Source: Clostridiales bacterium (lineage in GTDB: Bacteria > Bacillota > Clostridia > Peptostreptococcales > Anaerovoracaceae). From it: a DNA stretch of 64,000 nucleotides. Each line of letters opens with the position of its first letter. The stretch's first letter is position 1. Location: positions 2,880,929 to 2,944,928 of the forward strand of contig CP042469.1 in assembly GCA_015243575.1 (NCBI GenBank), in the 5' to 3' direction. Positions 1-7,319 of the stretch are shown in pieces. The notes under the pieces are model-generated. The model searched no databases. It was not told where the DNA came from and saw only the letters and a program-made list of their open reading frames with translations. The translations under genes and the position numbers were made by a program.

Positions 1-179
1 TACACGACCCAGGCCAGCATGGAGCTCAGTGTGATTACCGAAGTAACCGCCATCCCCATACCAAGGGACGCATCCAGTCGTTTCGAAACTCCAAAGAAGA
101 TACACAGTCCCAAAAAACGGGTTAAAACGAAATTATTTACGATGGCAGCACTGATAAACAGCAAAAGATATTCCGTCAT
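1..179 (-). CDS. rnfA: RnfA, ion-translocating oxidoreductase subunit A (N-terminal part)
   Basis: This is the start of an integral membrane subunit of the Rnf complex, which couples ferredoxin:NAD+ electron transfer to Na+ or H+ export. Only about 59 residues are in the window and the gene continues off the left edge. The reading frame begins [19 protein letters not shown], the typical RnfA start with its conserved NNFVL membrane helix, followed by an FLGLC segment. The ATG overlaps the rnfE stop codon (ATGA), which indicates translational coupling. rnfB is expected just outside the window, since clostridial operons usually read C-D-G-E-A-B. Confidence 0.93.
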   Translation of the reverse strand, partial: MTEYLLLFISAAIVNNFVLTRFLGLCIFFGVSKRLDASLGMGMAVTSVITLSSMLAWVV

Positions 180-799
180 TGTGCGTCAACCTCCCTCAAT
201 TTTTTTGCTTTCTTTGCCTCATAGATTTTGAGGCCGCCGATCATGTAACCGATCAGGAGGAATGCTCCCGGAGGAAGAATCATGATCAGTGCAGGGTTGT
301 ACCAAGCACCAAGAATGGTATGTCCAAGGATGGTTCCGCTGCCCAAAAGCTCGCGGATTACACCGATGATTACCATGGCTAGAGTAAATCCGCTGCCCAT
401 GCCGAGTCCGTCAAAGAAGGAAGGAATGACCTTATTCTTTGATGCAAAAACCTCTGCTCTGGCAAGGATGATGGCAAATACTACCACGAGCGCCAAATAG
501 ATGCCCAGTTCTTTGTAAAGCAGCGGTGCAAAAGCCTCAAGCACCAGTTCTACAAAGGTAACGATGGTGGCGATGGACGTAATGTAAACCGGTACCCTGA
601 CCTTGGGGTTGACCAGATTTCTGATCAGGGACACAGAGACGTTGTTTGCAGTAATAACAAACATAACCGAAAGTCCCATGGTAAAAGCGTTGACCACGGA
701 GGTGGTAACAGCCAAGGCAGGACATAGGCTCAAAGCCAGTACAAAGATTGGATTTTCGTCGATTAGTCCCTTTTTATAGATATTCCAAAGGTTTCTCAT
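176..799 (-). CDS. rnfE: RnfE, ion-translocating oxidoreductase subunit E
   Basis: Membrane subunit of the Rnf complex, related to NqrD. The protein is about 207 residues with six hydrophobic segments. It carries the family signature [18 protein letters not shown] near the N-terminus and an [10 protein letters not shown] stretch near residue 120. An in-frame start 24 bases further upstream exists, but the ATG at 799 is preferred because a GGGAGG ribosome binding site precedes it and the protein then begins [17 protein letters not shown], as is usual. It follows rnfG after one base and overlaps rnfA by four. Confidence 0.95.
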   Translation of the reverse strand: MRNLWNIYKKGLIDENPIFVLALSLCPALAVTTSVVNAFTMGLSVMFVITANNVSVSLIRNLVNPKVRVPVYITSIATIVTFVELVLEAFAPLLYKELGIYLALVVVFAIILARAEVFASKNKVIPSFFDGLGMGSGFTLAMVIIGVIRELLGSGTILGHTILGAWYNPALIMILPPGAFLLIGYMIGGLKIYEAKKAKKLREVDAQ

Positions 800-800
800 T

Positions 801-1382
801 CTACTTCCCTCCCGTAAATTCAATCACCTCATCCACAGCGGCCCGAACTCCTTCGGTTACTGCCCTGGAAGTGATGGTGGCTCCGGTAAGTGCCTGGACA
901 TTCTCTTTGTTGGAAGGATCTTTTACGACGATCAAATCATCTGAGGTTTTCCCCTTAATTCTGTCTCTGAAGAAGTCCTTTGCCGCACTGTCCCCGAGTC
1001 CCGGAGTTTCATTCATGGACAAAATATTGTAGTCAATTACCTTTCCATCCGTCGATACGGCTACCATGATCTTGATGGTTCCGCCATATCCCTTGCTTTC
1101 GCTGGGAACGATATAGGCGATGATGCTGCCGGCCTTTTCGGCGGCAAACCAGCCTTCCTGTCCCTCTACCGCATTGAAGCTATCTGCCTCAGCCACAAGG
1201 TCCTTCATTGCCTGTTCCTCCAGCATTTTGGCCTTCTCCACTGCAATGGGATGGGTAATAAAATATGTAGTTGCCAGAATAATTCCCGAAACCAAACAGG
1301 CTATGGTCAGATTCATGGCAATCTGCAGGATTGAATATTCTTTTTCCACATGGGCTGCATGTGTATCATGTGTTTCTGACAT
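801..1382 (-). CDS. rnfG: RnfG, FMN-binding subunit of the Rnf complex
   Basis: Extracytoplasmic electron-transfer subunit carrying covalently bound FMN. It has 193 residues, with a short charged N-terminus rich in His/Asp, one membrane anchor (about residues 20-43) and a C-terminal FMN-binding domain. The flavinylation motif reads TGATITS around residues 166-172, where the second-to-last Thr is the expected FMN attachment site. SMNETPGLGD near residue 125 is also typical of RnfG. The gene lies four bases after rnfD and one base before rnfE. Confidence 0.95.
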   Translation of the reverse strand: MSETHDTHAAHVEKEYSILQIAMNLTIACLVSGIILATTYFITHPIAVEKAKMLEEQAMKDLVAEADSFNAVEGQEGWFAAEKAGSIIAYIVPSESKGYGGTIKIMVAVSTDGKVIDYNILSMNETPGLGDSAAKDFFRDRIKGKTSDDLIVVKDPSNKENVQALTGATITSRAVTEGVRAAVDEVIEFTGGK

Positions 1383-1386
1383 TTCT

Positions 1387-2379
1387 CTACCTCCCTGTTC
1401 CGTAAATTCTAGGCTTGATCACAAGATCAATCAGAGGCGTCACACAGTTCATCAACAGGATGGAGTAACAAACTCCTTCAGGATATCCGCCTTTGAGACG
1501 AATCAGTGATGTGATCATGCCCGCTCCGATGGCAAAGATGATCTGTCCCCTTTTGGTGATGGGGGCAGTAACCATATCAGTGGCCATAAAGAATGCTCCG
1601 ATGATCAGACCGCCTGCCATCATGTGAAATACCGGATCGCCTGTGAAAAAGCCTTCCGGCCCGAATATCCAAGTCAGTATGCCTACTGTTGCAATCATAA
1701 CCACTGGAATCTGCCAGTTGATAATCTTTTTCCAAACCAGAAACAATCCGCCAAGAATCAGCAGAACGGTGCAGGTCTCGCCAATGCTTCCATTTCTCAT
1801 TCCAAGAAACAGTGCTTTGTAAAGCTCTGTCTGGCCCCCAAATGTCTCAAGAAGCTCCGAATAGCCCTGAAGCTTTAAGATACCAAGCGGTGTTGCGCTG
1901 GTCACTGCGTCAACAGGTGTTTTTATGACAGACCAGGTTGTCATGGCAATGGGCCAGGAAACCATCAAAGCCGCTCTTCCGATGTGCGCCGGGTTGAAAA
2001 TATTCTGACCCAGCCCCCCCATAGAATGCTTTGCAATGACGATTGCAATGACAGAACCGATGGCTGTCATATAGGGCGGCATTTCCGGTGAGATGCACAT
2101 AGCCAGCAGCAAGCCTGTTAAGAAAGCGCTGCCGTCGAAGGCAGTAATTCTCACCTTTCTGATCTTCTGGACCGCATACTCCGCTGCAACTGCAGCGATG
2201 ATGGAAACGACGATATTGATCAGTGCGGGTACTCCGAAATAGATCACGCCGAAAATTGCCGCAGGAGCCAGTGCCAGATTGACCTTCCACATGATCTTGC
2301 TGACGGTGTCTTCACTTTTTATGTAAGGCGCTGTTGAAACCGATAATAACGTTTCCGCAGCGTTGATTTGTGCGCTCAT
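1387..2379 (-). CDS. rnfD: RnfD, membrane subunit with covalent flavin
   Basis: Integral membrane subunit of Rnf, homologous to NqrB. It has 330 residues with about nine to ten hydrophobic helices. The flavin attachment motif VTSATPLG lies near residue 160. The C-terminal stretch with YPEGVCYSILLMNC and LIDLVIKPRIYG is characteristic. The start has a GGAGG site eight bases upstream. It lies 13 bases after the rnfC stop and is part of one operon. Confidence 0.95.
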   Translation of the reverse strand: MSAQINAAETLLSVSTAPYIKSEDTVSKIMWKVNLALAPAAIFGVIYFGVPALINIVVSIIAAVAAEYAVQKIRKVRITAFDGSAFLTGLLLAMCISPEMPPYMTAIGSVIAIVIAKHSMGGLGQNIFNPAHIGRAALMVSWPIAMTTWSVIKTPVDAVTSATPLGILKLQGYSELLETFGGQTELYKALFLGMRNGSIGETCTVLLILGGLFLVWKKIINWQIPVVMIATVGILTWIFGPEGFFTGDPVFHMMAGGLIIGAFFMATDMVTAPITKRGQIIFAIGAGMITSLIRLKGGYPEGVCYSILLMNCVTPLIDLVIKPRIYGTGR

Positions 2380-2392
2380 GCTGTTTTCCTCC

Positions 2393-3721
2393 TTATTTAT
2401 GATGTGGGGAATGCTCCCAATTCAGATTTTTCAGGTACCGTATGTACTGAACGATGTTCCTCTTGGCCGGACAGACATAGGAGCAGCTTCCGCACTCAAT
2501 ACAGTTTAAAATTCCAAATTTCTCTTTTGCTTCTTCGTATCTGCCCTTTTCTCCAAGGATGCTCAGCATGCTGGGAATCAATCCGATAGGACAAGCCTCC
2601 ACACATCTTCCGCAGCGAATGCAAGCCTCTTCATCACCGTCGCAAAGGGCCTCTTTCGTCATTGCCAGAATTCCGGCAACCCCTTTTACCACAGGCACTT
2701 CCATGGAGCCTTGTGCATAACCCATCATGGGGCCTCCGTTTATGATCTTATCCGGCGTCTTTGTAAGACCCCCGCAAAATTCGATGACGTCCTTGAAGCT
2801 TGTGCCGATGCGAACCATGACATTCATCGGCTCGGCAACTGCGTCTCCCGCTACAGTGACAACTCTCTCAATGAGCGGAATTCCGTTTATCACTGCATTT
2901 GCGACAGAATCAATTGTACAGACATTCATTCCCACCACGCCGATATCAGAATGCCTTTTTCCTGCCGGAATCTCCCGTTCCGCCAGGACTTTGATGAGCA
3001 TTCTCTCCGCACCCTGAGGATATTTTGTTGGCACTGCCACAACCTGTACATCGGTTCCCTTCAGGGCCTCTGTCATAGCTTTCACCGCTTCCGGCTTATT
3101 GTCCTCGATTCCCACGATGCCTCTTTTTACATTGAGGGATTTCATGGCAATCTTCACACCGGCTGCAAGGCGTTCCGTATGGTCCATCATAATGCGGTAG
3201 TCTCCGTTAAGATACGGTTCGCATTCGGCGCCGTTGAGAATGAAGGTATCAATCTTCTTTTCCGGTCCATAGGAAATTTTGATGTGACTGGGGAAATTGG
3301 CACCTCCCAGACCCACAATTCCGGAATCTCTTACAATCTGATGGATTTCCTTGATATCAAGGTTTTCCCAGTCCCTATGCATCGGCAGACCTAGCGCCCA
3401 CTCGTCCAAGCCGTCGCTTTCAATGACGATGGCCAAACTTTCGTTTTTATAGGAGCTTGGGTATACGCCAATGTCTACCACCTTTCCCGAGGTGGAAGCA
3501 TGGACCGAGCTGGTAATAAAGGTATCGTTATATGCGATAAGCTGTCCCTTTTTTACGTCATCGCCTACCTTGACGACTGGGTTTCCCGGTGCACCGATAT
3601 GCTGGCTCACAGGGATTATGACCTTTTTGGGAACAGGCATTTCAACGATTGCTTTGTCCCTGGTGTAACTCTTACTATCCTGAGGATGAACTCCTCCGCG
3701 GAAAGTCTTTAACACTTTCAA
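2393..3721 (-). CDS. rnfC: RnfC, NADH-side iron-sulfur subunit
   Basis: Peripheral subunit that carries FMN/NADH binding and two [4Fe-4S] clusters. It has 442 residues. The N-terminus reads KTFRGGVHP, the classic RnfC start, and the two cluster motifs are CIRCGRCVEACP near residue 367 and CIECGSCSYVCP near residue 405. Translation probably starts at TTG (3721) behind AGGAAGG, since no ATG fits better. It is the first rnf gene. The 140 bases upstream contain a small palindromic repeat between the RseC-like gene and rnfC. Confidence 0.95.
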   Translation of the reverse strand: MKVLKTFRGGVHPQDSKSYTRDKAIVEMPVPKKVIIPVSQHIGAPGNPVVKVGDDVKKGQLIAYNDTFITSSVHASTSGKVVDIGVYPSSYKNESLAIVIESDGLDEWALGLPMHRDWENLDIKEIHQIVRDSGIVGLGGANFPSHIKISYGPEKKIDTFILNGAECEPYLNGDYRIMMDHTERLAAGVKIAMKSLNVKRGIVGIEDNKPEAVKAMTEALKGTDVQVVAVPTKYPQGAERMLIKVLAEREIPAGKRHSDIGVVGMNVCTIDSVANAVINGIPLIERVVTVAGDAVAEPMNVMVRIGTSFKDVIEFCGGLTKTPDKIINGGPMMGYAQGSMEVPVVKGVAGILAMTKEALCDGDEEACIRCGRCVEACPIGLIPSMLSILGEKGRYEEAKEKFGILNCIECGSCSYVCPAKRNIVQYIRYLKNLNWEHSPHHK

Positions 3722-3746
3722 TCACCTTCCTCTATCTACGTATTTT

Positions 3747-3807
3747 AGGAAACGCTGATTCATAGCGTGCATAAATCTGCACACACTCCATCAAATCAGC
3801 GCTTCCT
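3747..3807. repeat. Small palindromic repeat, short copy
   Basis: A 61-bp segment whose ends are inverted repeats: it begins AGGAAACGCTGATT and ends AATCAGCGCTTCCT (13 of 14 bases pair). The interior contains TGCACACACTCCAT, which resembles the interior of the larger element at 12241-12402. It sits in the gap between the RseC-like gene and rnfC and could fold in the rnf mRNA. I infer a MITE-like or REP-like element, because the same ends recur elsewhere in the window. Confidence 0.55.
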
Positions 3808-3861
3808 TTGATTTGATGCTGACTCAGCCCGGCTGTTTCACAACAACCTGACCGGCTTGTT

Positions 3862-4272
3862 TTATAAAATTCTGATGATTACCGGCAAGGATTTTTCTTT
3901 TTTGCCTACATAATGATCAAATATCTTAATGAATGCTGCCGCCGCCGCAAAGGCTGCAATGCCTCCAAAAACTCTCCCCGGAGCTTCCGGATAGCCTGCT
4001 AGACCCACCAGAATCCCGCCAAGCACCGCACCCAGAAAAACAGCAATGAGCGGCAAAACGAATACCACAAAGGCTCCTTTCAAAGAGTTAGTCTCATTCA
4101 TTTCAAAGATCACTCTTTGACCAGGAACTGCGCCAACTTCATTTTTCGCGGTTACAATTGCGGAATCGTTGCCTGGGCAAGCGCCGCAGCTTTTACACTC
4201 ACCGTGTTTTGCCGCTTTGATTTTAGCAATATTTGCCTTCGCTTCAATGACCATGCCTTCTTCTCTTTCCAT
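3862..4272 (-). CDS. RseC/MucC-like membrane protein
   Basis: 136-residue protein of the SoxR-reducing system/RseC family. It has an N-terminal cytoplasmic domain with a cysteine cluster (CKSCGACPG near residue 22) and an ASKN-like beta-rich part. Two transmembrane helices follow (about residues 65-85 and 92-115), then a charged tail. Family members occur next to rnf (rsx) genes and are thought to help reduce or regulate redox targets. The start has AAAGGAG nine bases upstream; an internal Met at codon 7 is a weaker alternative. It lies upstream of rnfC on the same strand. The role here is inferred from family and position. Confidence 0.85.
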   Translation of the reverse strand: MEREEGMVIEAKANIAKIKAAKHGECKSCGACPGNDSAIVTAKNEVGAVPGQRVIFEMNETNSLKGAFVVFVLPLIAVFLGAVLGGILVGLAGYPEAPGRVFGGIAAFAAAAAFIKIFDHYVGKKEKSLPVIIRIL

Positions 4273-4340
4273 TACAACTCACTCCTTTTTTAAGACTTCC
4301 TGCCGGCGCACAGCCCGCGGCAGAATTTTAACTGGTGAAC

Positions 4341-4398
4341 AAAAAATAAAACCACGGAAGCTACACACAGTTCGACTGCGCAATAAACCTTCGTGGTT
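4341..4398 (-). terminator. Intrinsic terminator after the DUF3842 gene
   Basis: On the minus strand the stem AACCACGAAG pairs with CTTCCGTGGTT (4350-4398) and is followed by a run of T with one A (positions 4349-4341). It lies eight bases after the DUF3842 stop. Its 5' arm CCACGAAGGTTT is shared with the terminator at 4924-4968. Confidence 0.75.
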
Positions 4399-4406
4399 CT
4401 ATATCA

Positions 4407-4883
4407 TTATTTATATGTTGAGGGTACAGAGGGTGCTACCGACCCCCCATTTTTTTCTTCATAATAAAGGGCTTTGATCGATTTCACAGCTTTTTCTATG
4501 AGTTGGCTTGTATTGAGACTTTCATCGACTCCGCTGATCTTGATACCGGATTTTTCATGGGGAATCAGGAACTTCCTTGCGGGACTGGAAACCACAGCAA
4601 GTGCCATAGCCTCGGTCACTTCACCCTTCATACTGTTTGCAGCTATGATCCCGACCGATCCCAGAATCAGATCAACCTTTGGAGCAGCGCTCTGAACGGC
4701 GTTTTCTCCTGTAGCGCCCACATTGGCTCCCCCCTGTACCATAAAAGACGTTGCCAGCGAATTGGTTCCCAGTGCGATAATCTGGATATCCCAGTAAATC
4801 CGCTGTCTGATTTCCTCTATGATCTGTCTGCCGATACCGCCTTCCTGTCCATCGATAACAGCTATCTTCAGCAATTCTCTCAC
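4407..4883 (-). CDS. DUF3842 family protein
   Basis: 158-residue soluble protein with a Rossmann-like N-terminus (IAVIDGQEGGIGRQI), a central GTNSLATSFMVQGGANVGATGENA stretch broken over residues 38-61, and LILGSVGIIAANSMKGEVTE near residue 75. This matches the DUF3842 family, which is common in Clostridia and has no assigned reaction. The start is uncertain: GTG at 4883 is used, and a later CTG or TTG would give the usual KIAVIDGQ beginning. It lies between the tandem-terminator leader and its own terminator, on the same strand as rseC and rnf. Confidence 0.8.
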   Translation of the reverse strand: MRELLKIAVIDGQEGGIGRQIIEEIRQRIYWDIQIIALGTNSLATSFMVQGGANVGATGENAVQSAAPKVDLILGSVGIIAANSMKGEVTEAMALAVVSSPARKFLIPHEKSGIKISGVDESLNTSQLIEKAVKSIKALYYEEKNGGSVAPSVPSTYK

Positions 4884-4914
4884 CCGATTTCATCTAAGCG
4901 TTTGATGCTTTTCC

Positions 4915-4968
4915 AAAATAAAAAGCCACGCCGGTTGTCATTTTCCTGATAACAAAACCTTCGTGGCT
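4915..4968 (-). terminator. Intrinsic terminator or attenuator in the leader
   Basis: On the minus strand AGCCACG (4968-4962) pairs with CGTGGCT (4930-4924), followed by TTTTATTTT. It lies about 45-90 bases downstream of the promoter at 5019-5047 and about 30 bases before the DUF3842 start. A transcript from that promoter must read through or be attenuated here. Confidence 0.7.
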
Positions 4969-5018
4969 AAAATATTACTCTCCAAATATTTCAATCGATC
5001 TTCGTGATCTTCAAACAG

Positions 5019-5047
5019 ATTTTACTCGCTTCGCAAAGCGAAGTCAA
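5019..5047 (-). promoter_or_regulatory. Sigma-A promoter P2 with palindromic spacer
   Basis: Minus-strand -35 TTGACT (5047-5042), 17-base spacer and -10 TAAAAT (5024-5019). The spacer contains the perfect palindrome CGCTTTGCGAAGCG core (CGCTT-TGCG-AAGCG), which is a plausible repressor site. Start of transcription is expected near 5012, reading toward the DUF3842, RseC and rnf genes. Confidence 0.65.
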
Positions 5048-5140
5048 TGGCTTTTCATATTTTTTCAAAAAATAATTCATATACCAGATTGTTGCTCTTA
5101 AACCATAAGTGCTGCGCCGGAATCCCTCAATTATCTTCCA

Positions 5141-5171
5141 AAACAAAAAGCCGCTTCTATGGTACTGCGGC
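5141..5171 (-). terminator. Intrinsic terminator in the leader
   Basis: Minus-strand stem GCCGC (5171-5167) with GCGGC (5154-5150) and a 12-base loop, followed by TTTTTGTTTTGG. It lies between the terminator at 5284-5346 and promoter P2, so two successive stops guard the region before P2. Confidence 0.65.
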
Positions 5172-5282
5172 ATTTTGTTTGTATGATTTTAGGCATCGGT
5201 TTATCGCGGATTCTTTAGAAATGCAAATTCATTTCAAATGATAATTTCCAAAGATCTGACGAACCGATACTGAGGAGCTTGC

Positions 5283-5435
5283 AATAAAAAAAAACCAAGG
5301 GTGTTGTTAAACAGGAACGCTTCTCGCATTCGCTACACCTTCTTGGCAATTATGTAAAACGGCTGATATTCAGCCCGTGTTATTCAGCTAATCTTGTCAT
5401 GGGCTTCTGCCCCGGTTTCACTCTCTGCGAAACAC
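5283..5435 (-). ncRNA. Candidate structured leader RNA or small RNA
   Basis: A transcript from promoter P1 would begin near 5435 and end at the T-run near 5284, about 150 nt. It shows three local stems before the terminator: GTTTC/GAAAC, GGGC/GCCC and CGGGCTG/CAGCC. No ORF with a ribosome binding site is visible in it. I do not recognise a known riboswitch class. It could be a stand-alone small RNA or an attenuator for the downstream genes. Confidence 0.4.
5284..5346 (-). terminator. Intrinsic terminator of the leader RNA
   Basis: Minus-strand arm CCAAGAAGGTGT (5346-5335) pairs with ACACCCTTGG (about 5304-5295) with a two-base bulge, followed by TTTTTTTTTATTG. It ends the putative short RNA from P1 and may also stop read-through from the larB operon. 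Confidence 0.7.
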
Positions 5436-5441
5436 TAGAAT

Positions 5442-5470
5442 AGATTAACGCTGATTGATCTAAATGTCAA
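5442..5470 (-). promoter_or_regulatory. Sigma-A promoter P1
   Basis: Minus-strand -35 TTGACA (5470-5465), exactly 17 bases, -10 TAATCT (5447-5442). It lies about 100 bases after the larB stop and points into the leader with several terminators. The consensus -35 and ideal spacing support it. Confidence 0.65.
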
Positions 5471-5567
5471 CCTATTTTTGATTTTCTAATGAAATTTTAT
5501 AGTATGCAATTGAATTGTTAATTGAAGTAACTTCTACCTGTTTCGTAAAAACAATATCATTCGTTCT

Positions 5568-6314
5568 TTACCGATGATTGATCATGCTTGCCAGGTAACC
5601 TGCCCCAAATCCGTTATCAATATTGACGACACTGATCCCGCTTGCACAGGAATTCAACATGGACAGAAGCGCTGCCAGGCCGTGAAATGAGGCTCCGTAT
5701 CCAATGCTTGTAGGCACTGCAATCACCGGACAGTCGGCAATGCCACCGATCACACTGGCCAGTGCACCTTCCATTCCTGCGATGGCGATGATAACATTCG
5801 CGCTCATGATCTCATCCATATGAGAAAACAACCTGTGGATTCCCGCCACGCCCACATCATACAATTTTGTCACTTGGTTCCCAAGGGCTTCAGCGGTGAC
5901 TGCGGCTTCCTCTGCGACTGGAATATCGCTGGTCCCCCCTGTAGCTATCACGATCTTCCCTTTTCCGTTTGCTTTTGGAAAAATCCCAATCACGCCAATA
6001 CGACCTGATTCGTTATAATACATGGTATGATACTGTCCAATATACTCTGCAGATTCAGATGACAAACGGGTGATTATGATCGTCTTTTGGCCGTGCTTCA
6101 CCATTGCTGATGCAATTTCTACGATCTGCCGAGCTGTTTTCCCCTCACCGTAAATTACCTCGGAGGTACCTTGTCTAAGTTCTCGATGATGATCTATTTT
6201 TACAAATCCCATATCTTCAAAGGGCGACTGTTTTAGTTTGAGGAATGCGTCTTCAATAGACAGGCAACCGTTCTTCACTTCTTCTAAAATATGCATTACA
6301 TGTTTGTTGCTCAT
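5568..6314 (-). CDS. larB: LarB, nickel-pincer cofactor carboxylase/hydrolase
   Basis: LarB carboxylates the pyridinium ring of nicotinic acid adenine dinucleotide and hydrolyses it, the first step in making the nickel-pincer nucleotide cofactor. The protein is 248 residues. The N-terminal helical part (EVKNGCLSIEDAFLKLK) is followed by a PurE-like domain with ATGGTSDIPVAEEA near residue 112 and GMEGALASVIGG and VPTSIGYGASFHG in the C-terminal third, all LarB hallmarks. An in-frame TTG at 6362 exists, but ATG at 6314 with AAAGGGC upstream fits better. It is the last gene of the operon that starts at the cyclase gene. Confidence 0.93.
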   Translation of the reverse strand: MSNKHVMHILEEVKNGCLSIEDAFLKLKQSPFEDMGFVKIDHHRELRQGTSEVIYGEGKTARQIVEIASAMVKHGQKTIIITRLSSESAEYIGQYHTMYYNESGRIGVIGIFPKANGKGKIVIATGGTSDIPVAEEAAVTAEALGNQVTKLYDVGVAGIHRLFSHMDEIMSANVIIAIAGMEGALASVIGGIADCPVIAVPTSIGYGASFHGLAALLSMLNSCASGISVVNIDNGFGAGYLASMINHR

Positions 6315-6362
6315 TTTCTGCCCTTTCTGCTCTGTTCTCTCAATTCTGCACTTTTCTCTCAA

Positions 6363-7193
6363 TCACACTTTATCCGCAAGAATTTTGATATCCTCTGCCA
6401 GTTTTGAAAGAGATACGATTGCATTGGTAATATCCTGTGTGGCTGATTGCTGAACCATGCTGATCTCGTCAACCTTTCGGATTTCTCCATCATGCCCCAC
6501 CATCCCCATTTGAATCCCTTCCAGAATCTCCTGCGCCTCTTTTACTGCCGAAAAGCTGTTTACAGACAGCTTCCTCATCTCGTCTGCTACCACAGAGAAA
6601 CCTCGGCCGTATTGACCTGCCCTTGCTGCCTCCAACAGCGCATTGAAACCAAGAAGATTGGACTGTGTGGCAATTTCCTTTATGAACACCAAAACCTGAT
6701 CCGATTTTTTCAGACTTCCCACCATTCCATCTCCGGATTGCCTGAGTGCATCCATTTTATGCTGAAGCAGCTTCGCATTCTCCGCAAGATGGAGACTGGA
6801 AGCTGTCAGCTGCTGAGAAGAAGCTGCGATGGTACTCGCTGCATCCTGCAAAATCTCCTGATTCTCAAGACTGTACCCAAAGCCAAAGGCTCCAATTACT
6901 TCACCGTCCAGTCCATACAAGGGTGTCTGAATACTCTTAAAGGTGACTCCCCATACATCCTTGGGTATGATAGCTGAAAATGTCTGTCTGTAATGCATCG
7001 TTTCCCACATGCCGTCACCTTTTATAATTGCTTTCCCAACGGGGGATTCATGCCTCAGTTTCTCACCGGGCAGATAGAAGATAAACCGTTCTCGATCTGC
7101 CATACCCATCATGCAGTCAAAGGGGAAGACCTTTTGCATGACAGGTGCTGCATTCTTTATTGATTCGAATAAATCCGTCATGTTACTATCCAT
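6363..7193 (-). CDS. Soluble methyl-accepting chemotaxis-like sensor
   Basis: 276 residues without membrane segments. The N-terminal half (about 1-115) resembles the PAS-like sensor half of small cytoplasmic chemoreceptors, ending in [20 protein letters not shown]. The C-terminal half carries the receptor signalling hairpin: [20 protein letters not shown] then [15 protein letters not shown]. It lacks the long coiled-coil of full receptors. Such short receptors occur inside catabolic operons of Clostridia and may report metabolite or redox state. It lies between larC and larB, and a TTG within larB's 5' region is adjacent to its stop. The ligand is unknown. Confidence 0.8.
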   Translation of the reverse strand: MDSNMTDLFESIKNAAPVMQKVFPFDCMMGMADRERFIFYLPGEKLRHESPVGKAIIKGDGMWETMHYRQTFSAIIPKDVWGVTFKSIQTPLYGLDGEVIGAFGFGYSLENQEILQDAASTIAASSQQLTASSLHLAENAKLLQHKMDALRQSGDGMVGSLKKSDQVLVFIKEIATQSNLLGFNALLEAARAGQYGRGFSVVADEMRKLSVNSFSAVKEAQEILEGIQMGMVGHDGEIRKVDEISMVQQSATQDITNAIVSLSKLAEDIKILADKV

Positions 7194-7240
7194 CTTTCTT
7201 ATTTATAAATGGTGATTTCATCTGCTTCATTTGATCCATT

Positions 7241-7319
7241 GGAGCACTTTCCTTCTGCCCCATCCAACCAATACATCCATGGTGTGCTTTTCTCTGCCTT
7301 ATTCAACCTGTGCATCCAT
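7241..7319. repeat. Degenerate tandem repeat at the larC 3' end
   Basis: On the minus strand a 39-40 bp unit occurs twice (7319-7281 and 7280-7241). Both copies begin ATGGATG, contain GGTTG-AT and GGCAGA, and end in a C-rich CACC/CTCC. A shorter third remnant follows (ATGGATCAAATGAAG). The first copy includes the last six codons of larC, so the gene's 3' end seems to have been duplicated into the spacer and to have diverged. Confidence 0.6.

Noticed and set aside
2711-3394. 227-codon plus-strand frame inside rnfC
   Set aside because: Antisense to rnfC, no ribosome binding site.
5283-5435. T-box or other known riboswitch
   Set aside because: An AGAGAG stretch and a terminator are present, but no T-box GGGTGG-ACCGCG sequence and no match to the FMN, cobalamin, lysine, SAM or c-di-GMP cores I can recall; kept only as an unnamed structured RNA.
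6447-6977. 176-codon plus-strand frame opposite the chemoreceptor-like gene
   Set aside because: No start signal and the other strand has a clear signalling domain.
7194-7298. A LarC2 continuation by frameshift after larC
   Set aside because: All three minus-strand frames in the 105-base gap stop quickly or read repeat-derived residues without LarC2 motifs.
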